Of a stretch of 64,000 bases of DNA, positions 56,493 to 64,000 are shown piece by piece. A program made the position numbers and the translations under genes. This DNA is from Bacillus sp. HF117_J1_D (lineage in GTDB: Bacteria > Bacillota > Bacilli > Bacillales > Bacillaceae_C): NCBI GenBank assembly GCA_009928435.1, contig JAABNQ010000001.1:15053-79052 (forward strand), in the 5' to 3' direction. Positions within the stretch are counted from its first letter, which is position 1; every line of letters starts with the position of its first letter. The notes beneath the pieces are model-generated. The model had not been told where the DNA came from. It saw nothing but the letters and a program-made list of their open reading frames with translations, and did not search any database.

Positions 56493-56951
56493 TTATTTTC
56501 CAATATCCAATGATTTCATCAGCATCGCTTTAGTGGAATTGAGTACAGTGACATTTGCTTCATATGACCTTGTAGCGCTGATCATATCCACCATCTCGCG
56601 AAGCGGATCTACATTTGACTGATAAACATATCCATTTTCATCCGCATCAGGATGTTCCGGGTCATAAACAGATTTGAAAGGTGTTTGGTCTTCCACAATT
56701 CTGCTCACCTTTACTCCTGCTGGAGTCCTATTTCCCGATTTTGCGTTCACCGCTTTATCAAGGGCTGAAGAAAACGAATTTTCATTCGGCTGCATTACGA
56801 CCATTTTTCTTCTGTAGGGCTGCCATTCTCCATCTACAAGCTTTTCCCTCGTCGTATCGACATTTGCCATATTAGAGGAAATTACATCCAACCTTAAACG
56901 CTGAGCAGTCAATGCGGAGGAAGAAATTCCCATTGAGTAGAACATTGTCAC
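56493..56951 (-). CDS. flgC: Flagellar proximal rod protein FlgC
   Basis: 152 residues from GTG 56951, chosen because GGAGG lies 9 bases upstream and the product then begins MTMFYSMG, paralleling MTAFHSLN in B. subtilis. The rod motif SSNMANVDTTREKLVDGEW and the C-terminal MVDMISATRSYEANVTVLNS are clear. Confidence 0.95.
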   Translation of the reverse strand: MTMFYSMGISSSALTAQRLRLDVISSNMANVDTTREKLVDGEWQPYRRKMVVMQPNENSFSSALDKAVNAKSGNRTPAGVKVSRIVEDQTPFKSVYDPEHPDADENGYVYQSNVDPLREMVDMISATRSYEANVTVLNSTKAMLMKSLDIGK

Positions 56952-56953
56952 TA

Positions 56954-57343
56954 TTACTTTCCTCCCTTAACCACATTTTGTAATAGATTAAATTTTCCAC
57001 TTAATCTTTCTGTTAAAACACTGTAATAAATCTGATTTGTCGCAAGATCAGACATTTCTTTATCAATATCGACATTATTGCCATTATGTCCATATTGAGT
57101 CCGTCCATCTGAAATAGTGATACTGTCATTTTTCTGCCCTTGGCTGTTCATATGCCTAGGATCAGTTGTCCGTAATTTTGCAGCAGAAATCGCATCATTA
57201 AACACTTTCCCAAAGCTCACTTTCTTGCCCTTATAGTTCGGCGTATCAGCATTGGCAATGTTTTGAGCCGTTACTTCATGCTTCAATGCAGAATAATCTA
57301 AAGAACGTTCTATCGTTTGAAAACTGCCAGAGAAGAGATTCAA
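56954..57343 (-). CDS. flgB: Flagellar proximal rod protein FlgB
   Basis: First gene of the flagellar operon. 129 residues from TTG 57343 (CAGGTG 6 bases upstream), the same length as B. subtilis FlgB; the longer frame is not needed. The rod motif QNIANADTPNYKGKKVSF and the C-terminal LATNQIYYSVLTERLSGKF are present. The region from 57344 to the codY terminator should hold the operon promoter; I see AT-rich sequence and a possible TATAGA box near 57412-57417, but nothing I would defend. Confidence 0.95.
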   Translation of the reverse strand: MNLFSGSFQTIERSLDYSALKHEVTAQNIANADTPNYKGKKVSFGKVFNDAISAAKLRTTDPRHMNSQGQKNDSITISDGRTQYGHNGNNVDIDKEMSDLATNQIYYSVLTERLSGKFNLLQNVVKGGK

Positions 57344-57488
57344 ATTTAGCACCTGCCAATTTTTTCTTTTTCCTAAACTATCCACTATTGTAATCTCTTT
57401 GTCACATTACGTCTATACATACTGAGGGAAACTTAGTGAAATTTCGATGAAAAAGTCGAAAAATGAGTCTTTTGACCTATTAAAAGAG

Positions 57489-57527
57489 CAAAAAGAACGT
57501 CCGAAAAGGCTTCGAACGTTCTTTTTG
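57489..57527 (-). terminator. Terminator between codY and flgB
   Basis: AAAAAGAACGTTCG and CGGACGTTCTTTTT form a 13- to 14-base-pair stem with one mismatch, followed by T-rich sequence on the minus strand. It implies that the flagellar operon has its own promoter. Confidence 0.88.
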
Positions 57528-57541
57528 TAACATTTATTGCT

Positions 57542-58321
57542 TTAGTTTGACTTTAATTTCTCCAATTCGACAAGGAACTTGGAATTCAACACTTTAATAT
57601 AAGTACCTTTCATTCCAAGTGACCGCGATTCGATGACACCAGCACTTTCTAATTTTCTCAGTGCATTAACAATCACTGATCTTGTAATGCCGACCCGATC
57701 AGCGATTTTTGAAGCAACAAGTAGGCCTTCAGTGCCATTAAGTTCTTCGAAAATGTGTTCAATTGCTTCCAATTCACTATATGAAAGAGAGCTGATCGCC
57801 ATTTGTACAACAGCTTTGCTTCGTGCTTCTTCTTCGATTTCTTCAGCTTTTTCACGGAGAATTTCCATACCAACCACTGTAGCGCCGTATTCAGCAAGAA
57901 TTAAATCATCATTATCAAATTGTTGCTCAAGTCTTGCCAATAGCAATGTACCGAGTCTTTCACCACCACCAATAATTGGCACGATTGTTGTTAAGCCGGT
58001 TGCAAACAAGTCTTTATTTTCTACCGGAAAAGCTGAATATTCACTGTTGACGTCGATATTTGAAGAAGTTTCAGAAACATTGAACAAGCCCTTTGTATAA
58101 TCTTCTGGGAACTGACGCTCCTCAAGCATGTTTTTCATTCTGTCATTTTCGATTTGCTGACGAACAGAATAGCCAAGCACTTTTCCTTTTCTGCTCAATA
58201 CATATACGTTAGCCTCAATAACATCAGATAAGATTTCAGCCATTTCCTTAAAGTTTACTGGTTTTCCAGCAGCCTTTTGCAGCATCGCATTGATAGTTCT
58301 AGTTCTTGTTAATAGTTCCAT
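57542..58321 (-). CDS. codY: GTP-sensing transcriptional pleiotropic repressor CodY
   Basis: Represses stationary-phase, nitrogen and motility genes when branched-chain amino acids and GTP are high. 259 residues, standard length. The N-terminal GAF domain includes [20 protein letters not shown] and [18 protein letters not shown]-type sequence; the helix-turn-helix reads [20 protein letters not shown] (about residues 203-222), followed by [20 protein letters not shown]. It closes the xerC-hslV-hslU-codY operon. Confidence 0.98.
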   Translation of the reverse strand: MELLTRTRTINAMLQKAAGKPVNFKEMAEILSDVIEANVYVLSRKGKVLGYSVRQQIENDRMKNMLEERQFPEDYTKGLFNVSETSSNIDVNSEYSAFPVENKDLFATGLTTIVPIIGGGERLGTLLLARLEQQFDNDDLILAEYGATVVGMEILREKAEEIEEEARSKAVVQMAISSLSYSELEAIEHIFEELNGTEGLLVASKIADRVGITRSVIVNALRKLESAGVIESRSLGMKGTYIKVLNSKFLVELEKLKSN

Positions 58322-58372
58322 TGTTTCTCCTCCTAAATTATTAAAAACTTACAACGATTGTTGACATATTTT

Positions 58373-59788
58373 TTATAAAATAAACTGGCTCAAATCTTTG
58401 TCTTTAGAAATGGCGGAAAGTTTTTGATCCACATATTGAGCAGTAATTTCAACCTTTTCCATCGTAACATCCGGCGCTTCAAACGACAAATCTTCAAGCA
58501 GTTTCTCCATAATTGTATGCAGACGTCTCGCTCCAATGTTATCAGTATTCTGGTTCACATCAAAGGCGATTTCTGCAAGCCTGTTAATAGCATCGTCAGA
58601 AAATTCTATTTGTATACCTTCCGTTTCCAATAATGCAGAATATTGTTTAATCAAAGCATTATCAGGTTCCGTCAATATTTTGTAGAAGTCCTCTACTGTC
58701 AGTTTTTCGAGTTCAACCCGAATTGGAAACCGCCCTTGCAATTCCGGGATCAAATCAGATGGCTTCGCCATGTGGAAGGCACCGGCAGCAATAAATAAAA
58801 TGTAGTCTGTTTTGACTGGTCCATATTTGGTCACCACTGTTGAGCCTTCGACAATCGGAAGGATATCACGCTGAACGCCTTCTCTTGAAACATCAGCAGA
58901 TGAAGACTGGTTTTTGCTGGCGATTTTGTCAATTTCATCAATAAAGATAATCCCAGTTTGTTCCGCCCTGAAAATTGCCATTTGCGTCACTTCATCCATA
59001 TCAATCAGCTTCTGGGCTTCATCATTCGTTAAAACTTTACGTGCCTCTTTAACGGGAAGCTTCCTTTTCTTCAGCTTTTTGGGCATCAGGTTACTCAAAG
59101 CGTCCTGCATATTCATGCCCATCTGCTCCATGCCGGAGCCTTGGAACAGATCAAACATAGATGGTTGCTGTTCTTCAACCTCCACTTGCACAATTTCGTC
59201 TTCGAGCTCTCCATTTGCAAGCTTTTCTTCAATGACCTTTCTTTTTTCATGGATGTTCATGTCTTCCTGCTCATCTTGAGTTGATGAGCTTTCAGACTGC
59301 TGGTTCCCGCCAAAGATCATTTCAAAAGGATTCTTAAAGTTCTCAGCTTTCTTTTTTCTTGGTACAAGCAGCTCAACAAGACGGCGGTTCGCCTGTTTCT
59401 CCGCACGCCCCCTTACTTCCTGCATTTTCTCTTCTTTAACAATCCTGATCGATGTTTCAGCTAAATCGCGAACCATTGATTCGACATCACGACCTACATA
59501 ACCCACTTCGGTAAATTTGGTTGCCTCCACTTTCACAAACGGAGCTCCAACCATTTTAGCCAAACGCCGGGCAATTTCAGTTTTCCCGACGCCGGTGGGT
59601 CCCATCATCAGAATGTTTTTCGGGATAATCTCGTCTCTCAGTTCTTCGCCTAAAAGACCCCTGCGGTAACGATTGCGGAGTGCCACCGCAACTGACCGCT
59701 TCGCCTCATTTTGACCGATGATATATTGATCGAGCTTTTCAACAATTTGCCTAGGAGTCATAGCAGCTCCATTGTTAACGATTGTCAA
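58373..59788 (-). CDS. hslU: ATPase subunit HslU (ClpY) of the HslUV protease
   Basis: AAA+ unfoldase that feeds HslV. 471 residues from TTG 59788 (GGGAGG 7 bases upstream), close to 467 in B. subtilis. Walker [16 protein letters not shown] lies near residue 62, the pore motif [14 protein letters not shown] near 90, the intermediate domain (about 110-245) is acidic and variable, and Walker [12 protein letters not shown] is near 280. The C-terminus ends DKDLSQFIL, which activates HslV. Confidence 0.97.
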   Translation of the reverse strand: MTIVNNGAAMTPRQIVEKLDQYIIGQNEAKRSVAVALRNRYRRGLLGEELRDEIIPKNILMMGPTGVGKTEIARRLAKMVGAPFVKVEATKFTEVGYVGRDVESMVRDLAETSIRIVKEEKMQEVRGRAEKQANRRLVELLVPRKKKAENFKNPFEMIFGGNQQSESSSTQDEQEDMNIHEKRKVIEEKLANGELEDEIVQVEVEEQQPSMFDLFQGSGMEQMGMNMQDALSNLMPKKLKKRKLPVKEARKVLTNDEAQKLIDMDEVTQMAIFRAEQTGIIFIDEIDKIASKNQSSSADVSREGVQRDILPIVEGSTVVTKYGPVKTDYILFIAAGAFHMAKPSDLIPELQGRFPIRVELEKLTVEDFYKILTEPDNALIKQYSALLETEGIQIEFSDDAINRLAEIAFDVNQNTDNIGARRLHTIMEKLLEDLSFEAPDVTMEKVEITAQYVDQKLSAISKDKDLSQFIL

Positions 59789-59834
59789 AATAGTCCCTCC
59801 CTTTTACAGTAACGTATTGCGCGTTCGACATGTG

Positions 59835-60377
59835 TTACAATTCTTCGACAATTATTTGTCGATTTGTGTAGACACATATATCCGCCGCAATTTCCAATGC
59901 AGCTTTGGCCATTTCTTTTGCAGTGAGATGCTCAGCCGCATAATTTTTCAAGGCTCTGCCAGCGGAAAGTGCGTAATTGCCTCCTGATCCAATGGCCAAA
60001 ATCCCATCATCCGGTTCAATGACCTCTCCTGTACCAGAAATGAGCAGCAAGTCGGTTTCATCCATTACAATCAACATTGCTTCAAGCTTCCTTAAAACCT
60101 TGTCGCTGCGCCATTCCTTTGCCAATTCAACTGCGGCTCTTGACAGGTTCCCATTGAATTCCTCCAGCTTTCCTTCAAACTTCTCAAATAGTGTAAAAGC
60201 ATCTGCCACTGACCCTGCAAAACCGGCCAATACTTTACCATTGAATAGTTTACGCACCTTGCGTGCAGTATGTTTCATTACTACTGCATTTCCAAATGTC
60301 ACTTGTCCATCACCAGCCATGGCGCTTTTACCTTTATGATGAACGGCAAATATTGTCGTTGCATGGAACTTATCCAT
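59835..60377 (-). CDS. hslV: Protease subunit HslV (ClpQ)
   Basis: Proteasome-beta-like peptidase. 180 residues. It has the five-to-six residue N-terminal extension of bacilli before the TT dipeptide ([16 protein letters not shown]). B. subtilis has MSSFHATT and was reported to use an N-terminal serine; here residue 2 is Asp and no Ser is present, so the nucleophile is more likely the Thr after processing. Conserved core: [40 protein letters not shown] and [15 protein letters not shown]. Confidence 0.97.
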   Translation of the reverse strand: MDKFHATTIFAVHHKGKSAMAGDGQVTFGNAVVMKHTARKVRKLFNGKVLAGFAGSVADAFTLFEKFEGKLEEFNGNLSRAAVELAKEWRSDKVLRKLEAMLIVMDETDLLLISGTGEVIEPDDGILAIGSGGNYALSAGRALKNYAAEHLTAKEMAKAALEIAADICVYTNRQIIVEEL

Positions 60378-60394
60378 TGTTTACCTCCTTGTCT

Positions 60395-61282
60395 TCAAGC
60401 CCGCGGATGACTATTCATATATGTTTTTCTTAAATGTTCTTTTGTAACATGGGTATAGACCTGCGTTGATGACAGGTGGGTATGCCCAAGTAATTCCTGA
60501 ACAGTCCTCATATCCGCTCCATTGTTCAGCATGTGTGTCGCAAAGCTATGACGAAACATATGCGGGTGGATTTTTCCAGATAAAGATGCCTTTTTCATTA
60601 TGTCATTGAGGACGTGACGGATTCCCCTTTCAGTCAAAGGGCCGCCTCTGGCATTCACAAACAAACTTCGGTGTCCAGAGCCTCTGACCAGCCTACTTCT
60701 TGCATCATTCATATAGGATTCAATTGCCTTGGCGGCAAAAATTCCAAAAGGAACATACCGTTCTTTCCTGCCTTTTCCCTTTACAAGAATGGTCGAAAAG
60801 TCAAAGTCTATATCATTCATCATGATATTAGCACATTCGCTTACCCTAATCCCGGTGGCATACAATAACTCTACCAACGCAAGGTTCCTCTTTCCCAATG
60901 GTGTCGAATCATCGCAGGAATCGAATAATTGCTGCATTTCCTCTTCATAAAGAAAGCTAGGAAGCCTTACTCCTTTTTTAGGCTGAATGACCAAAATAAA
61001 AGGATTTTCATGTACAATCTCTTCCCTTAACAAAAACTTGAAGAAACTTCGCAGGCTGGATATTTTCCTGGCAGCACTCGTCCTTGCATACTGCTGTTCA
61101 TACAATGAAGATACAAAGAGACGCGCGTCGAAATATTCAACGTCGTCAAACGTTTCAATACTCTGTTCTTTCATGAACAAACAGAAATGCTCGATATCTT
61201 TTTTATAAAATTCGACTGTGTAAGATGAATAGTTCTTTTCAATCTGCAAGTATTCCAAAAATGAATGGATCTGATCCTTCAT
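60395..61282 (-). CDS. xerC: Tyrosine recombinase XerC (CodV)
   Basis: With its partner (XerD/RipX) it resolves chromosome dimers at dif. 295 residues with the N-terminal SAM-like DNA-binding domain and the catalytic domain. All catalytic residues are present: Arg146 (ATGIRVSE), Lys170 (VKGKGRKE), His241 and Arg244 (HMFRHSF), His267 (LLGHTHLSS) and Tyr276 (VYTHV). It precedes hslV in the codY operon as in B. subtilis, so it is a housekeeping gene and not a mobile element integrase. Confidence 0.96.
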   Translation of the reverse strand: MKDQIHSFLEYLQIEKNYSSYTVEFYKKDIEHFCLFMKEQSIETFDDVEYFDARLFVSSLYEQQYARTSAARKISSLRSFFKFLLREEIVHENPFILVIQPKKGVRLPSFLYEEEMQQLFDSCDDSTPLGKRNLALVELLYATGIRVSECANIMMNDIDFDFSTILVKGKGRKERYVPFGIFAAKAIESYMNDARSRLVRGSGHRSLFVNARGGPLTERGIRHVLNDIMKKASLSGKIHPHMFRHSFATHMLNNGADMRTVQELLGHTHLSSTQVYTHVTKEHLRKTYMNSHPRA

Positions 61283-61346
61283 CTCTCCACCTCGGTTTTA
61301 AAGCCTTCTAAATATTATCACAATTCATTTTTTCACGCAAAGGAAA

Positions 61347-62648
61347 TTATATATTTTGTGCTAAGTTTCGAATGGAACTTAAGGCACGTTCAGCATGTTG
61401 TTCATTCTTCAGTTTTTTATTTTTGATTCTTTGAGGTAGTTCCGGAAGCAATCCAAAATTGACATTCATCGGCTGAAACGTTTTGGAGCTGGTAGATGTA
61501 ATATAATGGGCCATACTTCCAATCATAGTTTCCTTTGGAAAAACTATCGGCTCTTTTCCTTGTGCCAATAAGGCAGCATTTAATCCTGCAACCAAACCGC
61601 TGGCCGCTGATTCCACATAACCCTCAACCCCAGTCATCTGCCCTGCAAAGAATAGATCATCCCTTTCCTTAAATTGATATGTCCGATTTAGAACGGACGG
61701 AGAATTGATAAACGTGTTGCGATGCATGACACCATAACGGACAATCTCGACTTCTTCCAATCCAGGAATCAGCTTGAGTACCTCTTTTTGCGGTCCCCAT
61801 TTGAGATGAGTCTGAAATCCTACTATATTATAAAGTGTGCCCGCAGCATCATCCTGACGAAGTTGGACAACGGCATAAGGTTTTTTTCCAGTTTTCGGAT
61901 CTTCAAGCCCAACTGGTTTCAAAGGACCGAAAAGCATGGTTTTTTTTCCTCTTTGAGCCATTACTTCAATGGGCATACAGCCTTCAAAGAAAATTTCTTT
62001 TTCAAATTCCTTCAGCGGCACTGTTTCGGCTTGAGTTAGTGCATCGTAGAACCGATTGAACTCTTCCTCGTCCATCGGACAATTGAGATAAGCCGCTTCC
62101 CCTTTATCATAGCGTGATTTCAAATAAACTTTATCCATATTTATGCTGTCTTTTTCAATAATAGGAGCTGCCGCATCATAAAAATACAAATGATCTTGTC
62201 CAGTCAACTCCTGGAGTTTTTTGGACAGGCTGTCGCTTGTCAATGGGCCTGTTGCAATAATCGTAATACCAGGAGGGAAATCAGTCATTTCCTCCTGATG
62301 GATCGTAATGAGTGGGTTTTCACGAATTTTCTCCGTTACATATCCCGAAAAGTCATGTCTATCGACAGCCAATGCGCCGCCTGCGGGAACAGATGATTGA
62401 TCCGCCGCCTCGATAATGAGTGAATCTAGAATTCTCATTTCCTCTTTCAGAACACCAACTGCATTCGTTAGTGAATTGGCTCGCAACGAATTGGAGCAAA
62501 CGAGTTCGGCAAATTTGTCAGTATGATGGGCAGGCGTTTGCTTAACAGGTCTCATTTCGTATAAATCCACATGAATTCCTCGCTTGGACAACTGCCAAGC
62601 AGCTTCGCTTCCTGCTAAGCCTGCTCCTATAACATTTACTGATTGCAT
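61347..62648 (-). CDS. trmFO: tRNA (m5U54) methyltransferase TrmFO
   Basis: Folate- and FAD-dependent methylation of U54 in tRNA. 433 residues from ATG 62648 (TTGGAGG upstream). FAD-binding [15 protein letters not shown] lies at the start; the catalytic Cys region [13 protein letters not shown] has Cys51, and [13 protein letters not shown] holds the second key cysteine. The C-terminal region shows [19 protein letters not shown]. The gene name gid is older usage. Confidence 0.96.
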   Translation of the reverse strand: MQSVNVIGAGLAGSEAAWQLSKRGIHVDLYEMRPVKQTPAHHTDKFAELVCSNSLRANSLTNAVGVLKEEMRILDSLIIEAADQSSVPAGGALAVDRHDFSGYVTEKIRENPLITIHQEEMTDFPPGITIIATGPLTSDSLSKKLQELTGQDHLYFYDAAAPIIEKDSINMDKVYLKSRYDKGEAAYLNCPMDEEEFNRFYDALTQAETVPLKEFEKEIFFEGCMPIEVMAQRGKKTMLFGPLKPVGLEDPKTGKKPYAVVQLRQDDAAGTLYNIVGFQTHLKWGPQKEVLKLIPGLEEVEIVRYGVMHRNTFINSPSVLNRTYQFKERDDLFFAGQMTGVEGYVESAASGLVAGLNAALLAQGKEPIVFPKETMIGSMAHYITSTSSKTFQPMNVNFGLLPELPQRIKNKKLKNEQHAERALSSIRNLAQNI

Positions 62649-62750
62649 GTATGAAACCTCCAATATATGATCAATCCTTCACAATTATTCTCTCTAATCC
62701 CTATAGCATTTTACCCTAAATGACTGGCAAATAAAAACGATGCGCATTAT

Positions 62751-62890
62751 AAGAAAAGTGGAAGGCGGCTGCTTAGGGGCGACAAGCGCTGGAGGGCACT
62801 CCGGTGAAGTCGCCTTTTGACTTCATTGGAGTGACCGAAGCGACCTCGAGCCCCTGCCGCCTGGAACTGGACATCACGAAAAGTGGAAGT
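62751..62890. repeat. Palindromic interspersed repeat behind topA
   Basis: Same family as 3513-3640: AAGAAAAGTGGAAGGCGGCTG opens it in near-identical form, AGGGGCGACAAGCGCT pairs with AGCGACCTCGAGCCCCT, and the inner hairpin arms CACTCC..TGAAGTC and GACTTCA..GGAGTG pair with a different sequence than in the copy at 3.5 kb. It ends GGAACTGGACATCACGAAAAG. Confidence 0.85.
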
Positions 62891-62899
62891 GCCTCGATT

Positions 62900-63119
62900 G
62901 GACAGTATTTCTCGTTTTCGGATAGTATTTCCCTCGATCGGACAGTATTTCTTGTTTTCGGATAGTATTTCGATCGTTTGGACAGTATTTCTTTTTTCTA
63001 GATAGTATTTCGCCCGTTCGGACAGTATTTCTTGTTTTCGGATAGTATTTCGCCTGATCGGACAGTATTTCTTGTTTTCAGATCATATTTCTCTTTTTCA
63101 GATCGTATTTCGGTCAATC
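62900..63119. repeat. Tandem array with 20-bp period, 11 units
   Basis: Eleven units start at 62900 and then every 20 bases to 63100. Each is a 12-base core, GGA(C/T)AGTATTTC, plus an 8-base spacer. Cores alternate GGAC and GGAT strictly for the first nine units, giving a 40-base super-period; TTGTTTTC recurs as the spacer after GGAC cores, while spacers after GGAT cores vary (CCTCGATC, GATCGTTT, GCCCGTTC, GCCTGATC). The last two units are degenerate (AGATCATATTTC, AGATCGTATTTC). Spacing never shifts by a base. Confidence 0.93.
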
Positions 63120-63237
63120 TCGTCCAGGCAGCCCGCTCCTTCCCGGACAATTTTTCAGATAAACGGTATTGTATTTCAATATCTTGAAAATGACGGGCAT
63201 CCGCCGGTAGCTCTTTAAGGACCTTCTCCAAATGCAA
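62998..63237 (-). CDS. Doubtful small frame ending in the tandem array
   Basis: A 79-codon open frame from a TTG without a clear ribosome binding site. Its first half (ELPADARHFQDIEIQYRLSE) reads like protein and its last third is translated tandem repeat (TRNTVRSGEILSENKKYCPN). I do not recognise it. It could be a decayed gene into which the array has grown, or chance. It is listed because the 63120-63240 part is otherwise unexplained. Confidence 0.25.
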   Translation of the reverse strand: MHLEKVLKELPADARHFQDIEIQYRLSEKLSGKERAAWTRLTEIRSEKEKYDLKTRNTVRSGEILSENKKYCPNGRNTI

Positions 63238-63242
63238 AATCA

Positions 63243-63274
63243 GGAGGAGGGAAACGATGCGTTTTCCTCCTCCC
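63243..63274 (-). terminator. Probable terminator behind topA
   Basis: GGAGGAGGAAAACG and CGTTTCCCTCCTCC form a 14-base-pair stem (one mismatch) about 35 bases after the topA stop on the minus strand. The T-run is weak (TGATTTTG). Confidence 0.6.
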
Positions 63275-63309
63275 GATTTATTTAAGAAGCTTGTTGGACA
63301 GATCCTTCT

Positions 63310-64000
63310 CTATTTTTGAGGCTCTTCTTTATAGTCACAGCTGACACACTGGACCTGATTCCCTTTTTTGAGCTTCTTTTCAACCAGAAATCCTTCACAT
63401 TTTGGACAAGGACGGCTAATCGGCTTATCCCAGGAGAGAAAATCACACTCAGGATAACGGTCACATCCGTAAAAAATGCGCTTTTTCTTACTTTTGCGCT
63501 CTATAACATTCCCTTCTTTACATTTCGGACATTTCACACCGATTTCCTTCACAATCGGTTTTGTATTTCTGCAGTCAGGGAAATTGCTGCAAGCCATAAA
63601 TTTGCCAAAGCGTCCCATCTTAATCACCATAGGGTTTCCGCAGATTTCACAGTCTTCGCCTGCGTACTCATCTTTGATTTCTACTTCTTTCATTTCAGCT
63701 TCGGCTTTTTTCAAGTTCTTTTCAAAGTTTTGGTAAAAGTCGTCTATGATCTTTACCCATTCAGCATGGCCCGCTTCAATTTCATCGAGGTCATTTTCCA
63801 TTTTGGCTGTGAATTCCACATCGAGTACTTCCGGGAAAAATTCCATGATCAGTTCAAGGACAATCTCTCCCAATTCTGTTGGTACGAAGCGCTTGTTATC
63901 AAGGGCTACATATCCACGTCTTTGGATCGTATCAAGAGTAGGTGCATAGGTTGAAGGTCTTCCAATGCCCAGTTCCTCCAATGCTTTTACCAGCCTCGCC
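63310..64000 (-). CDS. topA: DNA topoisomerase I, C-terminal part
   Basis: Relaxes negative supercoils. Only the last 230 residues are in the window; the frame runs off the right edge (reading [20 protein letters not shown]), so the start lies outside. The conserved [19 protein letters not shown] segment of the type IA core is followed by three zinc-ribbon modules with paired cysteines: [29 protein letters not shown] and CPKCEGF..CVSCDY. Order topA-trmFO matches B. subtilis. Confidence 0.96.
   Translation of the reverse strand, partial: ARLVKALEELGIGRPSTYAPTLDTIQRRGYVALDNKRFVPTELGEIVLELIMEFFPEVLDVEFTAKMENDLDEIEAGHAEWVKIIDDFYQNFEKNLKKAEAEMKEVEIKDEYAGEDCEICGNPMVIKMGRFGKFMACSNFPDCRNTKPIVKEIGVKCPKCKEGNVIERKSKKKRIFYGCDRYPECDFLSWDKPISRPCPKCEGFLVEKKLKKGNQVQCVSCDYKEEPQK

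Noticed and set aside
60395-61282. Mobile-element integrase
   Set aside because: The tyrosine recombinase is the housekeeping XerC in its conserved place before hslV.
62900-63119. CRISPR array
   Set aside because: Repeats are 12 bases with 8-base spacers that are often identical; no cas genes; CRISPR repeats and spacers are longer and spacers unique.
63316-63954. 212-codon plus-strand open frame
   Set aside because: Antisense to the topA C-terminus with its zinc ribbons; shadow frame.

Overview
The window is a chromosomal segment of a member of the Bacillaceae (Bacillus-like, low to moderate GC Firmicute). Gene content and order follow the long B. subtilis cluster topA-trmFO-xerC-hslVU-codY-fla/che-rpsB-tsf-pyrH-frr-uppS-cdsA-dxr-rasP-proS-polC-rimP-nusA-rnpM-rplGA-infB-ylxP-rbfA-truB-ribF-rpsO-pnp-ylxY-mlpA. 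Every intact gene is on the minus strand, so transcription runs from high to low coordinates. The species cannot be fixed from the sequence alone.

Region by region, in transcription order. 64.0-57.5 kb: end of topA, a 20-bp tandem repeat array, then trmFO, xerC, hslV, hslU and codY. 57.4-35.6 kb: a continuous flagellar operon from flgB to swrB that builds the basal body, the hook and the export gate, and carries sigD. All chemotaxis genes normally interleaved here in B. subtilis (cheY, cheB, cheA, cheW, cheC, cheD) are absent, and the flanking flagellar genes are joined directly. 35.6-30.7 kb: an accessory islet with scars of an IS1182-like element and a group II intron, then a secreted basic peptide followed by a four-gene ABC exporter. 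30.6-16.6 kb: translation, nucleotide, lipid and isoprenoid housekeeping genes from rpsB to polC. 16.6-15.0 kb: an intact ISLre2-family insertion sequence with a 9-bp target duplication, placed exactly behind the polC stop codon. 14.9-7.1 kb: the rimP-nusA-infB-rbfA-truB-ribF-rpsO translation and RNA block. 6.9-2.1 kb: pnp, the deacetylase-like ylxY and the M16 peptidase mlpA. 2.0-0 kb: a transcription unit headed by a cobalamin riboswitch, with a terminator, a small unknown gene, the 2-methylcitrate synthase mmgD, and the first codons of another gene at the window edge.

The observations I rate highest are: a B12 riboswitch placed to control the B12-independent methylcitrate route of propionate use; the secreted peptide plus ABC exporter islet, with an internal terminator and an operator-like palindrome, which resembles an uncharacterised bacteriocin or secreted-effector locus; the clean loss of all che genes from an otherwise complete flagellar operon, while FliM and FliY keep their CheY-facing motifs; a 22-bp hairpin in the pnp leader whose only imperfections are G-U pairs on the transcribed strand; palindromic intergenic repeats whose arms covary between copies; and an 11-unit array with a strict 20-bp period behind topA.

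Start codons were chosen by ribosome binding site spacing and recalled B. subtilis homologues, so several genes are shorter than the longest open frame. No tRNA, rRNA or CRISPR array was seen.
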